64,000 bases of DNA, taken from NCBI GenBank assembly GCA_944474755.1, contig OX104124.1, forward strand, positions 9,574,437 to 9,638,436. Direction: 5' to 3'. Of the stretch, positions 12,265-24,969 are shown one piece after another. This DNA comes from Limnoperna fortunei. Its lineage: Eukaryota > Mollusca > Bivalvia > Mytilida > Modiolidae. Both the position numbers and the translations under genes were made by a program. Numbering within the stretch: the stretch's first letter is position 1; every line of letters starts with the position of its first letter. The notes beneath the pieces were generated by a model, which was not told the DNA's origin, ran no database searches, and saw only the letters and a list, made by a program, of their open reading frames with translations.

Positions 12265-13290
12265 TCAATAGTAGTAATGTCTGGCAAGTAATCTTGCAAT
12301 GTTGTTACGCTTAACAACTCCTTTATTTTCAGCTTCTTGCAACTGTAGATTTATATGATTAAAGTGAAGGGTTTCATCAGCCTCTGCAAAATCATCAATC
12401 ATATCATGACTGAAAAGGCAAATATTGTGAACAACCCAGCAGCAGTTGATTATGTGAATAGCGGTCTCAACTGACATCGTTTCTAGATTAATTAAACGCC
12501 TGAACCTGCCTTTGAGTAATCTAAATGTCCTTTCTATGACAACCCTATTCTTGGAATGTAAGTGGTTGTAGTTTTTTGCTCATTTGTTAAGTTCCCTGTG
12601 TCTCTATACGGAGTCAATACCCATCTGCGCAGAGGAAATGCCCCATATACAATAACATGTTTACCATCGCAGAGTACTACGCCCTGATCCCGAAAGTCTG
12701 ATTGGCGCATAACCTAGCGTTATGGCAAAATTCTTGAAAACTAATATGGAAATACATAAATTCCATGTCTGCATTGCATATTGCTTGGAGATGGATGGGA
12801 TGAAATTTTTACGATTAATGTATGACTGAGGATGAGCTTTTAGTGCACGGATTTTAATGTAAGCGTCATCTAGGGATCCGACAATTCCAGGAAAATTATT
12901 TCTCGACTGAATTTAAAAGTCACATTCTCCATCTGTTCACTTTTAGGCCAGCAAATTCCTTTTGATAAAATATTGTTAATCAACAGCTACAAAAATGCGA
13001 TTTTTCGATAATAATAATGGATGATTCTGAAACCCCAAATCTGTCCGCTATTCTTATAATTTGATCCTGGCTTCCAAGGTATCACAAAGTGTTCATCAAT
13101 TGTTTTTTTTACAGATATTGAGATCTTTCCACCATAACTTCTTTTTGTTTGCTCTGGGCATTCTTCAAGGAAAGACAATAAAACCTCAAAAGTATTTAAA
13201 GACTTTCTGAACAGCTTCCTGAATTGGTCTTTATTAAATTGCGGTACTACATTTTCAACATAGCCATATATTTTAGGTCTTGAATTTAGA
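12265..13290 (-). pseudogene. Decayed Harbinger/HARBI1-like transposase
   Basis: Reading from 13290 downward: an N-terminal helical region (RPKIYGYVENVVPQFNKDQF, LLSFLEECPE), an HTH-like stretch recovered in another frame (IADRFGVSESS), then FPGIVGSLDDAYIKIRA with the first catalytic Asp region and YINRKNF, and a C-terminal block IHIINCCWVVHNICL. The order matches PIF/Harbinger transposases. Several frame changes and stops break it, so it is inactive. The HTH frame break is near 13060. Confidence 0.75.
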
Positions 13291-13299
13291 AGACTGTAG

Positions 13300-14740
13300 A
13301 TACAAACATAAAAAACACAGATATTGAGGAATAAAAAGTTAAATAAATGCTATTCTGTTTAGTCATTTATTTAGTTGCATTATTATGTAGTATATAACGG
13401 TAACAAAACAACCGAACTGGGAGAAGGCAAAACAAGGCAGACATGCCTGAGGAATTGATTACAATGGTCCTGACTTGCTACAGGCATTTTAAAAGAATTA
13501 CATAATTCAGGCACATTGTATATGTATACTAGTAAAATAAACCTATGCTTTACTAGATATAAATTTCAGATAAATGATTTGGCTTTGAGCTGGCGTGCCT
13601 TAGAGGGGTGCTACTATTTAACCAGTTGCATGCAGTTTTATTCATTTAAAAAGAAAGAAACATGCATCCCTCTATCAATTTCATGTAAAAGTCAATGATA
13701 GAGAGGGGCCAAGTATATGTGCATCAATTTCCATATAAGCCAAAATTTGAGGAGTGTAACGGAGCTGAAATAACTTGTTTACACTATTCACATTTTGTTT
13801 TTACATATTCAATTTTAATACATTTGCGCAAAACAAAAGATAAACGTATCATTTTGCATACAAAACCTACAATGCAATACACGATGCAACTACGAAAAAT
13901 GCTGTGTCATCTTCCTCATATTCATCCTCATTTTCCATAAATATATCGGTAGAATTCACAATTGAAGTCCATTTTATCGAAGGTTACTTAATGTTCCGTG
14001 TATTCCATTCAATTGTCCAGAACAATATAACCGGAACAAGTAATGCACAGTGAATCGAGCGAGCCCCATTAGTATTATGTGTTTCGAAGAACCCGGAGAT
14101 TGAGACAGTATTTTGTAATCAGAAAGCAAACTAATCTCAATATGGCATTATACATTTGCAGATTAATCATTGTAGTCACAAGTTTACACGGAATATAAAA
14201 ATCGCAGTATCATATGTATCTCATATACGTAAGACAATATATGACTGGAAAACAATCAAAAATACATGCTAAGAATTTCCACGTTTCGTGCCGAGTACAC
14301 AAATTTTTTATTTCAGGTCAATAAACTTAAATTCTGGTTATTCTGCATTTTTTGCGCGTTGATAACTATATGGTACATTATTTTGTATTTTGTTTTTTTT
14401 TTTGTAAAATCACTTTAAAATTTTGAAAACGAAAAGATGAAGAATGGAGAGAAGGCATATGGTATAAGTTTTGTTGAATAATTTGAACGATAAAATATAC
14501 AAAGTAATTTTTAATCTTTATTATGAAACAAAATCTAAAATTGTTTACAACAGGGAAGCGTCCATGTCTAAGTGGTGTACGACCAAGGGGAAAATTTATC
14601 ACCTTTTTATTTTCGATCTTTTAAAGTTCTTCTTATCAAGTTGAGATATAAGAGGTCTTAATTTAATAACCACTGACATTGATGAAAAATTTGATATATA
14701 TATATTCAACTATTTTCATCGATATAACCTGATGATACTG
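13300..14740. other. No gene recognised; probable repeat remnants
   Basis: ATGGTCCTGACTTGCTACAG at about 13463 is a string I associate with a common mussel repeat. CCCTCTATCA and TGATAGAGAGGG at about 13668-13707 form a short hairpin. The rest is AT-rich and non-coding. Confidence 0.35.
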
Positions 14741-14742
14741 TT

Positions 14743-15420
14743 TTGTTGCCGAAGATGAAAATAATATGCAAAATCTTCAAAATGTTTTTTTCACATTACT
14801 GCAAAAGCCAGAAGCTTAGGAATCATAAAACAAAACTTATGATATTTTCTAGAGGTCAAATCTTAAATAGACTTAAATTTTACTTGGATAGCCATGAACT
14901 ACTACGACTATGTATACCTGAGAGAATGTTTATCACAAAGTTTCGCTGCTTCAACCTGAAATTCCTTATAGAAACGGGACTTTGGAGTGGGGTACCGTGG
15001 GAGAAGAGAATCTGCCATCTCTGAAAAGAATGGACCTGGGGATGAATTTCACTACTTGTTTGTATGTGGTTTTAATGTAATCGAAAAACTCTGAGCTCTC
15101 TTTATACCGAGTTATTATATAGTAACCCAAGAGAATATAAATTGAAGGGTTTACCTTCTCTCTGCAAAACCCAGTTACAGAAAAAAACGATCAATATTCT
15201 TGAAGAAAATAGGAAATTTGTTATGAATCTATGATGAACTAAGACATATTTTTAAAGTTAATGCGCAAATTTCAAATTGATATATACGGTGTATGTCTTA
15301 TTTGTACATATTCTGTATATATTTGTTTGTATATGTACATGTTTATATGTATTTATTTTGTATATGCTGCTCTTGTACACAACATGTGTCTTAGTGAGTA
15401 ATAAACACTATTTATGTATC
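14743..15420 (+). mobile_element. Jockey-like LINE 3' end with internal deletion
   Basis: The open frame first matches the end of the RT palm/thumb (KTKLMIFSRGQI), then jumps to the extreme C-terminus (ITKFRCFNLKFLIETG, EKRICHL, then GDEFHYLFVC in another frame). Sequence that should lie between is missing, so a deletion joined the parts. It ends with a 3' UTR of TTGTACATATTCTGTATATA type and AATAAACA near 15400. Confidence 0.65.
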
Positions 15421-15989
15421 GACGTAGTATCAATCAAATCAAGTATTCTCTAAATATAAATATGGAGTAAACGTGAGTTATTCTAAAGCAATCGACGAAT
15501 AAATCAACATGTTCCAATGTTTAATTGAATTCAACTTTTCTTACATGCGTGGCGTGGTATCTTTTCATTAATAATGTAACATGCAGGAGGATACGATAAT
15601 TCTTTTATTAAAAACAAACTGTTGATAAAATAATAACATGAGTATTTTCATTTAGCTGTATATGATTCTAAACAGTACCTTCATCTTTCTGTTAAGTTCT
15701 TAATAATTCGTTCAATAACTTAATTTAAACATATTTTATTGTATAAATAGATATATAATTGAATATACAGTTAATACAGTACAAGGATTCGGAAATAAGG
15801 TAAAAAGCTTTTACAAATCCGACTCCAGTTATGAAATTACATATTTAACAAAACGTAAGATACATGCTCTGATAGGCTTGATAAATTTTATAATGAAGAA
15901 TAGAGAGGAAATAAAAAAAATAAATTAATATATTTGATAGGAAAAGGAAATAAAGAAAGGGTTGATGAAATGCTTTAAGGTGTTTAATG

Positions 15990-16850
15990 TCTATGCATCT
16001 ATAAAACGTTTACTTTTAGGATTGCACTTTAAAAAAATCTTCAGTATTCTGTTCCAATATTAGAGAATCTGCACCATACAGAAATAGGTTTAAGTCGATT
16101 TGTACTTGAAAATTCAAAGCAAAAATAGTCCTTCGACGAAGATCGGAATATTTATGACAGTAAAGTAGGAAATGTCTGTTTGACTCTATCTGTCCGCATG
16201 TACAATTTGGACTGTCAACCAGACTACGCCTGAACAGATGCTCATTCTGGCATGCAAGATTTGACCCATCTATTACCTGCATTGTGAAATAATGGGCGTT
16301 TTTCATTTTGAGCTCCGATACGTGACTTGAATATATTTAGCGATCGCGAATTTCGGATAACTATCGGCAGGTTATTCCACAATTTAATAGTTGAAAATAA
16401 TTTGAATTTAAAGACGTCCTAGTCCGAATATCAGTAATATTGGTAGATTGGCGTGTGAAATAACGATGAAAGTTAAACCTGATATTTGGTAATAAATTAC
16501 TCAAATACTCAGGAGGATTCCCATTCAACGTTTTGTATATCATAACAAATTTGTGTTTCTTTCTACGATCAGACAGTTTTTCCCATCCCGTTTCCTCGTA
16601 TAATGTTTCAATCTATGTTAAGTTTGTGCCACCCGTGACGATTCGCATCGCTTCTATGTGAACGCGTTCGATTTTATTAACTAATGTTTGAATCTCCTTG
16701 TCCCAAACGACGTCACTATATTCTAAAATTGGTCTGATATATGAAAAATACATTTTTTCTATGGTAAATCGATCTAAAACTAATAACTTATCCTTTTCCA
16801 GTTCAAGTTTTCTACATGGGCACATTGAAATGGTCTAAATTTTTGTTTTT
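15990..16850 (-). pseudogene. Non-LTR retrotransposon reverse transcriptase C-terminal fragment
   Basis: On the minus strand: IEKMYFSYIRPILEYSDVVW, then RVHIEAMRIVTGGTN, GWEKLSDRRKKHK, VMIYKTLNGNPPEYLSNLLP, and a C-terminal CNCG-type zinc motif (CTCGQIESNRHFLLYC). This order is typical of the end of LINE RT proteins. Frame changes near 16610 and 16340 and a stop show decay. It lies head-on between the two plus-strand LINE ends. Confidence 0.7.
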
Positions 16851-16999
16851 GATGAATTTATATGCAAATATATTGCCTTGAAGTTAGTCACAAAGAATAC
16901 TTACTAATTTGCATAAACTGTAGTTGAACATAATGTGCTAGTTAAAAGTTGTTGTCTCCCACTATCCACGGTATAGTGTCAGTGAGTTTATTCCTTGCA

Positions 17000-17205
17000 G
17001 AACATAGGAAATTTCTATGAACCTTCTATGGACTTTAGACATAGATTCTTATAGATAAATCGCACATTTCATATTACAGTAATACATATACGGTGTCTGT
17101 CTTATATTTGTACATATTCTGTATATATTTGTTTGTTTTGTATATGTTGTTATCGTGCACAATTATGTAGAGTTAAATAATAAATATTTGTGTGTTGTCT
17201 CCTTA
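17000..17205 (+). mobile_element. 5'-truncated 3' end of the same LINE family
   Basis: It shares GGAAATTT with an ATGAA downstream, CGGTGT(A/C)TGTCTTAT, TTGTACATATTCTGTATATA and a terminal AATAAATA with 15230-15420. Only the last ~200 bases are present, the usual result of incomplete reverse transcription. Confidence 0.6.
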
Positions 17206-17755
17206 AACTCAATGATTTTTTGTCAACTGCACTCTACGTGGTTTCTTCTTCGTTTCTTCTTGTTTTAAATCGTAAATAAGTAAAACTTTAATGTTTTGAA
17301 ATCGTGAATGCATAATTTTCCAATATTTTTATTGGTGAAAAAAAATTACCGAAATATTTTAAAATGACGATTAAAGTTTTTTTTTTTCTGGAAGCTTGCG
17401 CGAGTAAAAAAAAAATTCCTCACAGATTAATATTTCTGAATAGAAAAATTTAAAAAGTTCTATATACATATCGGAACGGTAACTTATACAGGGGTATAAA
17501 CAAAATTGATGAATTATATAATTTCTTTTCTAATTTTATCGATTGTTGATCTTTAAACCCCAAATTATATGCAAAATCCGAAAAGAAACATTTTCTTTAT
17601 GTTAGATTATTTATGTATTTAAATTAGGATCCAACACAAATTTATGGAATTTTGTCCCGTTGGTAAATATAATCACATGATTAACGTTCAGGTTAAATAG
17701 CTTGACAACCTTAAAAATCAAGTAAATGCATTCTAAATACATGTACATTTAATTT

Positions 17756-18020
17756 GAGCGGTCTCGGTGGTCGAATTGTTAAGACAGTTAGTCATCTACT
17801 ATTGATCAAGTGGTCTGTCATCACGGTGGTTGCGGTTTCGAGTGTCACTGTGGGCAGGAAGTAGTTGATTACCAATTTTGACATAGACAATTTTCCTTCT
17901 GAAGGTTGGTGGTTTTCTCCGGGTGATCCGGCTTCCTCCACCAATAAAAACTGGACGCCACAATATATATGGTAAATTGCTGAAAGTTGCGTAATTAATC
18001 ATTCAAACAAACAAACAAAT
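17756..18020 (+). mobile_element. tRNA-derived SINE
   Basis: A diverged pol III head (GGTCTCGGTGGTCGAATTGT, then GGTTGCGGTTTCGAGTGTC as B box), the conserved core TTTTCTCCGGGTGATCCGGC followed by TTCCTCC, AATAAAAACTGGACGCCA, and a tail ending in CAAA repeats. It is the same family as the copies at 44692, 57983 and 58557. Confidence 0.75.
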
Positions 18021-18689
18021 CTAAGCTGCTAAACTATTTTTCTCGGAAAAGTATATCTACCGTGCACCCCTACCATAATAAGTAAATGGTTGGTTAGTAT
18101 AAATGTCTTTAGGACAAGATACATGTATCATCAATAAATCAGTCGGTCAGTCAGCCAATCAGAGAATATATTAAGGAAAACTAGCCTAAAAGCAAGAGAT
18201 GAAAGTCAAGGAAATTTTTTTGTATGGTAAACCACATAGTAATATAGTAGCTCGTTCATTAGGAAGGCGTCTGTGTGGAGAACATGTCAGTTCAGTTCAC
18301 GGTCTCTTGTTTTATTATTTACATTTTGAACCATGGTGTTGTTGGCTTCTGATAATTTGTCTTTTTATCGTCTCAACATCACAACATTGTTCAGACAATA
18401 AATCCCATTTGAACAGTTTCAATATTGTAGTTGTACAGCGTAGAAAGGGAATGGATTACACTACCGTTAAAAAAAATTTGCACTAAAAAATTGAAGGTCG
18501 AAAAAAACTACAGATCACTTAAGTGGAAACGGTATTTTATTGAGTAAATGCAAGTACAATACATATAATAATGTAATAAAAATGGTTTCAGATCACTTCG
18601 AGGCTCTCTCCATTTAAACATACCATTTTGATTCGTTGCCATTTAAATTACCAAGACCCTAAGTATAGTTCAATTTCGCTTCTTTAGGA

Positions 18690-18852
18690 AGAATTGCTTA
18701 ATTGTTTGATTAAGTGCTAACTGTCTAACGAAAATAAGTTTGTTTATAACTATCAAACTTTGTTGGATTGAAAAATTGCTTGATTGTTTGATTGAGTGCT
18801 TACTGTCCAAAGAGTGGCACTTTGTTTATAATTAGCAAACATAAAGCACTAG
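18690..18852. repeat. ~80-bp tandem duplication
   Basis: ATTGCTTAATTGTTTGATTA followed by AGTGCTAACTGTC and GTTTATAACTATCAAAC is repeated about 80 bases later as ATTGCTTGATTGTTTGATTG with matching downstream words. Confidence 0.6.
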
Positions 18853-19886
18853 GCTCAATTATCTCCGATAATGAGATAATCCCACCTCTGAAATCTTAAC
18901 ATACTAAGAGTTTTTGAAATTTAATACATGCAATCCAAAATACTATACGTTTCTTTTTTAACTTAAGTATTACTAATCAATAACTACAAATAAAGAGACG
19001 ATGTGTTATGTATTACAGTATTTACACCCGTAAATGCAACACTTTAATAGATCGATAAGTAATTGCTGAAGTGATGGTCGCTGACTCATTGCTGACTGAC
19101 CGAGGATGATGATACTGCCATCAATTAGAACGGTTATTAGTGGTTCAAATTTGGTCAAAATCGGCTTTTTTAACGATGTAACGTTTTCTTACTTTAATAC
19201 CTATCACGAAACTTCTAGGGGGTCCTACATCTGCAGTGTTTAAATTAGTTTCAAACGTATAAAATATCTTTAAAACATATTTGGTAGTAATGTGAACATT
19301 CTTGCGTATTTGATATGACCGGAAGTGATGGACCGATATAAGGCCATGATGGCTGATATCGGTTTTTAGCTTCCGCTTTCATTTTGCACTTCCGCTCATA
19401 TGTCAACATAGCTGACGAACTTCAACTTACAAAATGACAGGAAGACATTTTTGTTGTTGTCACTGTAGAAAAAAAACTTTAATAGTATAAAAAAACAACA
19501 CGAAAAATAAAAGTTTGTTTTTACTGAGTGACACAACTGTAAATAATGTTTGCTTTCTTCTAAAACCTATGATATTGAACTGCTTAGAGTTTCATATGTG
19601 TTTGTGTTTTATTATATTTTTTTTAACTATTAAACTGTTTTCAAGTGCTTTTTCGGATAAAAGGTTGACTAGTGTTTATCAAATATGTGATAAACAGAAT
19701 ATGGTAGGTCATTTTCCATATCGGTCCTGGTATCAGCCCTCGAGCAAGCTCTCGCGCTTGATAATGGAGTCTCGGGAGGATATCAGGAAATAGAAAATGC
19801 CATGTAACAATCAATAAATATTATATAGTATAATTGATATTGGTTAAAATACAAAAGAACTTAAACATTTCAAATGTTTGTTCGTA

Positions 19887-19990
19887 TAGCTCAAGCTGAC
19901 AGAAAATATATTTTCTATAGAAAACATTAAATACACTAGCTCATACTGACATAAAATATAATTTCTATAGATTACACTAAATACACTAAA
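19887..19990. repeat. ~52-bp tandem duplication
   Basis: TAGCTCAAGCTGACAGAAAA and TAGCTCATACTGACATAAAA each lead into a TTTCTATAGA word and then AAATACAC. Confidence 0.6.
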
Positions 19991-20454
19991 TGTATTAATG
20001 GTAGATAACTCAGTATTTAGCAGTACGGAGTTAAATGAAATTATATAATTTAACCTTTAGGTTATATTAGTGTTAATAACATTTAAAACCATCAAGTGCA
20101 GTTAGTTCACTGTATTTATGTACAGCTCTTGCATTATCTTCATAATATGTTCGAGGAAATATTCGAAATATATACCGATTTAATACGGCTTTGGAGGTTG
20201 ACCGTTAGTTGTAATTTACTGTAATTAGGTACTTATCATTAAAAGAAAAAACAAAGAAAGAAAGAAAACAAGGAATTGCAAATGTTCATATATATGAAAA
20301 CTGTATTAATGAAAAAAAACGTCATTTTTACAAAATAAAAATATGTCTAAATGTCCTACCATGAAATTTCGAAAATTATTTTAATTCTAGGGTTTTTCTA
20401 ATTTCAATGTGAAGATAACATTAGCCGGAATTATTACAACGTTTTGAAATTTGG

Positions 20455-20590
20455 TGATGAAAGGTCTACAGATTATCATTCGTTTGGAGTTTAAATATAG
20501 TTTGGGTTCTTGTGCCACTGAAGAGTCAATATTAGACGAAAAGCGCGTCTGGCGTAATAAATTCTATTAACCTTAGTACCATTGATCACC
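20455..20590. repeat. Dispersed repeat fragment with GACGAAAAGCGCGTCTGGCG
   Basis: The segment GTGCCACTGAAGAGTCAATA then GACGAAAAGCGCGTCTGGCG matches, from memory, a frequent mussel dispersed repeat. There is a single copy here, so identity rests on recognition only. Confidence 0.4.
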
Positions 20591-21705
20591 TTTTATTTAT
20601 AATATGCCTGTCATAAGTGATGGCTGATACAACAAAACAACAGTAAATTAATGCTATATAGATGCGTTACTTTTGTTAAATAGCAAACGTTCCAGTATCA
20701 AAATTGTTAGTAAATCTGAAATTATATATCTTTATAGAAACTGGAAAAGGTGCAAGACTTATTACATTGTCAATTTCCTGTTAAAATATATACATTGCAT
20801 TAAGTCCATATACGACGTCTGTTTTTTCAGCAATTGGTTTCAAAAAAGAAATGATACAAATGTGCATAACAAATGATTACATTTCCTGAAATTTGATTGT
20901 CTTTGTCGTCGTCGGTCGATATCATCCTACAAGGTCCATTTTGAGCGTATTGACCTCTTTGACAGTCCATAATTGAATAAGGTTTGATAATCAAACTCTC
21001 GTTATCGTTAATATAAAACAAAACGTTTTCAGGAAGCAAAAGTTATTTTTTGTATTAAATAATATTCAACCTTTCATTTAAATTTATGCTACATGCTAGT
21101 AAATGTTTAACGTGTCAAGGTTTTGTTAAAGCAAGTCTGTAATTTGATAATAATAATTACCTTTACCTGCATTGATGATTTTTAAATCGAATTATATAAT
21201 AACATTATTTTAAAAGATTTGAAAAAAATCCATCTTAATACCAGCAAAAAATAATTAAATTTACCGAAGGATAATGAGTTGGTGATTACAATTAAAGCTA
21301 CCTGGAAACAGCCAAATTTTCCCTTCACATAATCTTGTTAAAAATAGTGATAATTGTCGACCCCTGATTTTAATTTAATTATTTTTTTGTGTGTTTACAA
21401 TTTTATTTGAAGTAGATATTAAAATAATTAATATTTTAAGTGAGAAAACACATTTTTGATAAAATATGTGCAGTATAGTTTTCCTGACTGTGATATGTGA
21501 ATACATATTTTTTTTAAATGAAGGTAATCTTACATGTAACACTGAAATTGATTGGTTGATTGATGTTTAACGTCCCGCAGTAGAAGTTATCTCATAATAA
21601 TATATTCAGATAAGAGGATATTTTAATAAAATCCATTTTTCATTTGTTGTGCTTATTATGGCGCTGGACGGTTTCTCCTCCCATCATTTCTTATTTCATT
21701 TTTAA

Positions 21706-21838
21706 TAGGGGTCCTCATTGGCCCAGTGTTTAAGGTAGTCAGTATTTTTTATTGATCACGTGGTCTGTCAACACTAAGATTGCAGGTTTGTGCCCAAATG
21801 CTGGCAGTGTGTAATCGACTCTATCTTAATTTACAATA
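21706..21838 (+). mobile_element. SINE, 5' (tRNA-like) part only
   Basis: GGGGTCCTCATTGGCCCAGT, GATCACGTGGTCTGTCAACA and a diverged B box are present, and the core and tail are missing. 3'-truncated or broken by later change. Confidence 0.55.
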
Positions 21839-22177
21839 GCGGAGCGTTACCTGACAAAATGGTTCATTTTATGATACAAGAATCAAACTTTGCACGAAGC
21901 CACTTTATGGTGTTATTTTAGAAATAAAACCGTTAGCCACTCAACTTTTTTATTTTTCAAGATGGCGGCAACATTTTTAAGACAGCGGCAAAAATCCCAA
22001 TTTTACTCATTCTAGATTTTGAAAAATGAATCATGAGAAGCAACTTTGATGACCAGTGGCCTATGTTTGAAGTAAAACAACTGTAATTTTATCAATATTC
22101 ACTGTAAATATCATTTTGTGAAAATTCAACATTCCGCATGGGTGAACTTAGAATGAAATACATCAAATAGAGTCACG

Positions 22178-24965
22178 TATGGTCACATGTACAGGTGCAT
22201 AATAATGTGCATTACAGTCCTGACCTATGGCACTTACAATTCCCAGTACAAGTCTTTTTACATCCACATTTTAAGAGCTGATGACAGGACGTTGCTATGG
22301 GTTGCAAGCTGGTCGTCGTTTTGCCAACCCCAACTTTCAGATGAAGGTAATTTCATATTTGCGAACTAAGGACTGACCCCATTTATCCCCAGCTTGCGGT
22401 ACAAATCTCTTCGCATGCTCAACTAAAGCTGCTCTATACGTTGGAATGACATTGTAAGGCTTCTATTTTTTATGCAAACAATTCAAACCTTGCTTCATCG
22501 ACTTTGTGGTGCTTGAACGGTCGTACATCACCATAACATACTCTTCAATGACTCTCATGTCCGAAGATGATAAGTCGTCTGTAGGAGAACTAAGTCGGTT
22601 GAAAAGCGCTGTTGCACCAGGATAAACATTCCATGCCTGCCAGCACGACTTCTTTCCTTTGCCAACAAATGCAGACACGACATCATAACCAGAGAAGGCG
22701 TGAAAAAAGGGTAATCCTCTGGCTCATGGCCCTAGTAATCTACATATTTCATGTAAAGGTCTCCCTCTCGAATCGTTTCCTTTCCCAAAGACATCCATAG
22801 CCGCTCTTTATCCAAGTCTGCAAACAACGGAACACCAAAGACAACAACATCTGTATCAGACCTCAGTATCCTAACACTCTGACTGCCGTTGACGGCTGCG
22901 TCTTTTGCATGGAGAAACATTCGAGTGTCATCCTCTTCGTAGTTACAAGGTGAAATCTGGGACCCATCTGCTTCGTTGTTTGAGAGAACATTCTTCTCTC
23001 GAGTAACAATTATGTCTGTATCATTGTTCATACCAGCAATTTTGTCCGCAAGGAAAACAAACAATTCCGTCTTGCTTTCATCACATCTTAAAAATGTGTT
23101 TCATGATTTAGGTGGTCTACGGTTAGCACTAACTTTTCTTCTGCCACATGTTCCACGTTTTTGTCTGGTTTAACCTTTTAGGCTGTCCTCATATTAAACA
23201 TCAAACACTATGTCTATTCGTCGGTGATGGCCAGCTCAGTGCTGAGCGTACGGCAAAATGACATCATCGGCATATGCATCGAAGATTTCACATGCTTCTG
23301 GCTGTTTCGAGTTGACCAACGCAGCACCATCTATAATAAGAGTGTCTGCCTGTGGTGTGGTTGAAGGGATCTGTATATCACTTCCCAGCACTGGCATCAA
23401 TTGTGATATTGTTTCAGAGTTTACAGTCCCAGTTTGTGATATTGATTGTGGATAATGTTGATTATCGTGAGGGAAGAATTCTAAAAAATCGATTTGCCTA
23501 CTTTGGCAAGAGATGAACAATCTTGAGAACAGTTTGCAGTCATCTTTTAAACTTGCAAGCTTTGACTTTGAAGCATTCAAGTCAGATTTTGCTTTCGAAC
23601 TAAATAGTGAAAGTTTGTTTTTTTTGCAACTGGCTCGTAAAATCCAGACTTTTCTGTATTGTTTACATTTGTCATGAACTGATCGAATTAACGTCCACCA
23701 AGCTTTGTCAGTTATCGTAGTGACTGGGAAACCTTGCTGTCAACAACATATTTTGTGTCAATAGCATAGAGATCTAAAGACTCTTCCTCGAAAGGGTTCC
23801 CATTTTTATAAAAACCCAATAAGCTTTCTTACTTTTTAAAACATTTGTTTTTGTAAAGAAATTGTTTCCTCGTGGTGTTTGGATCTTTTTATCTTCACGT
23901 TTCCACTTGCTGTTGAAAACTCTTCAAGCAATCTACTAATCTCTGGTCCAGCAACCGTCCATCTTCGAAGTGCTGAAGGATCTTCCGTCAAGCCAATAGC
24001 ATCACCATCACCTTTTACGACAGCGTTATTTTGCTCATAAGGCTTGATCAAAGAAATACATGAAAACCTGCTATTCGTTTTCATGACTTTAAATAATTCT
24101 AGGGCGACGTATTTCAAGAGAAAGCATGTCACGAAGTTGAATAGGCAACCATCTTGCATAGTTCATATGATCGAGTGTAAAGAAAAATGGAATAAGAGCT
24201 GAGAGACTTTCAACATAGAACCTAAAATCAGATTCCATGAATGATCGGATGAATGACAGGACCAGTTATTCCAAATTAAATATTAAACCCCAAAATTGAA
24301 ATTGCGACATTCTTTTTCGCGCACAGAAAACCACTCCAAAATGTCACTGACTTCAGTATTTTCTAGATTCAATTCCCTTTCGCTTGCATTTCGATAACCC
24401 TCTTTTATTAGTTCAAAAAGGCAGCATGCTGTTAATTGATATACTTGTCTTGTTTTTGCAATATTAGGTACTGAGAGGAAGGATTCCGAAGAACCGGAAG
24501 AAGCGATCTCAGCCTCAGTCAAAGCCGCTACCCAACCTGATCCTTTTAGTAAACCACCAAACAGTATCACAATTTTATCTTCATTCTACTTTTCGGGCCA
24601 TTGCTATTGAATCTGCTTTGCAAGAACAAACACTGGTTGTCAAAACGGGAGTATGAGTTCGATTGAGAAATTTTGTTATATCGTTAATTTTGTCCATATC
24701 ATGCCTAATTGTAGACACAGAGTGTGCTTGATCCTGAAGTAAAGGTAGTAATGCAATGATGATAACTTCAATTTCAGGACCTCTTTCCTTTGCAAGGTGG
24801 TATGAGGACCATGATATAGTATCCATGTTTACAACTTCTTGTGTCAAACTAATAAAACTAAAAAATACTCGTATCTGATGTTCTGTATTAGGTATACTTG
24901 GTTCTGAACTGTAACTGGTGTCTCCACTGGAGGTGTCGGTTTGAACTTGAGAGGTTTCTGTTCTA
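22178..24965 (-). pseudogene. Decayed copy of an unnamed invertebrate gene family: PIN/FEN-like motifs plus CXC domain
   Basis: From 24965 (a CAG acceptor on the minus strand) downward: NMDTISWSSYHLAKER, a deletion at ILFGGL, GSGWVAALTEAEIASSGSSE, EQNNAVVKGDGDAIGLTEDP followed by SALRRWTVAGPE, LIIDGAALVN (Asp near 23331), CNYEEDDTRMFLHAKDAAVN (22.94 kb), ILRSDTDVVVFGV (22.86 kb), FHAFSGYDVVSAFVGKGKKS (22.69 kb), YVMVMYDRSST, and finally a cysteine run CGCKKTC...CKC...CTLLC near 22180-22275. I recognise these blocks as a multi-copy family in molluscs, cnidarians and fish, without an assigned function. The D, E/D, DTD and GxD..GKGKK pattern resembles FEN/PIN nucleases; the cysteine run resembles tesmin/TSO1 CXC. 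Several frameshifts and stops make this copy dead. Confidence 0.65.
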
Positions 24966-24969
24966 GAAA

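Larger units (their letters stand above)
18050..21700. other. Non-coding interval with small tandem repeats
   Basis: Apart from the tandem repeats at 18690 and 19887 and the fragment at 20455, the short open frames have no domain features. A GATATCGG-containing inverted pair lies near 19333-19370. Confidence 0.4.
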
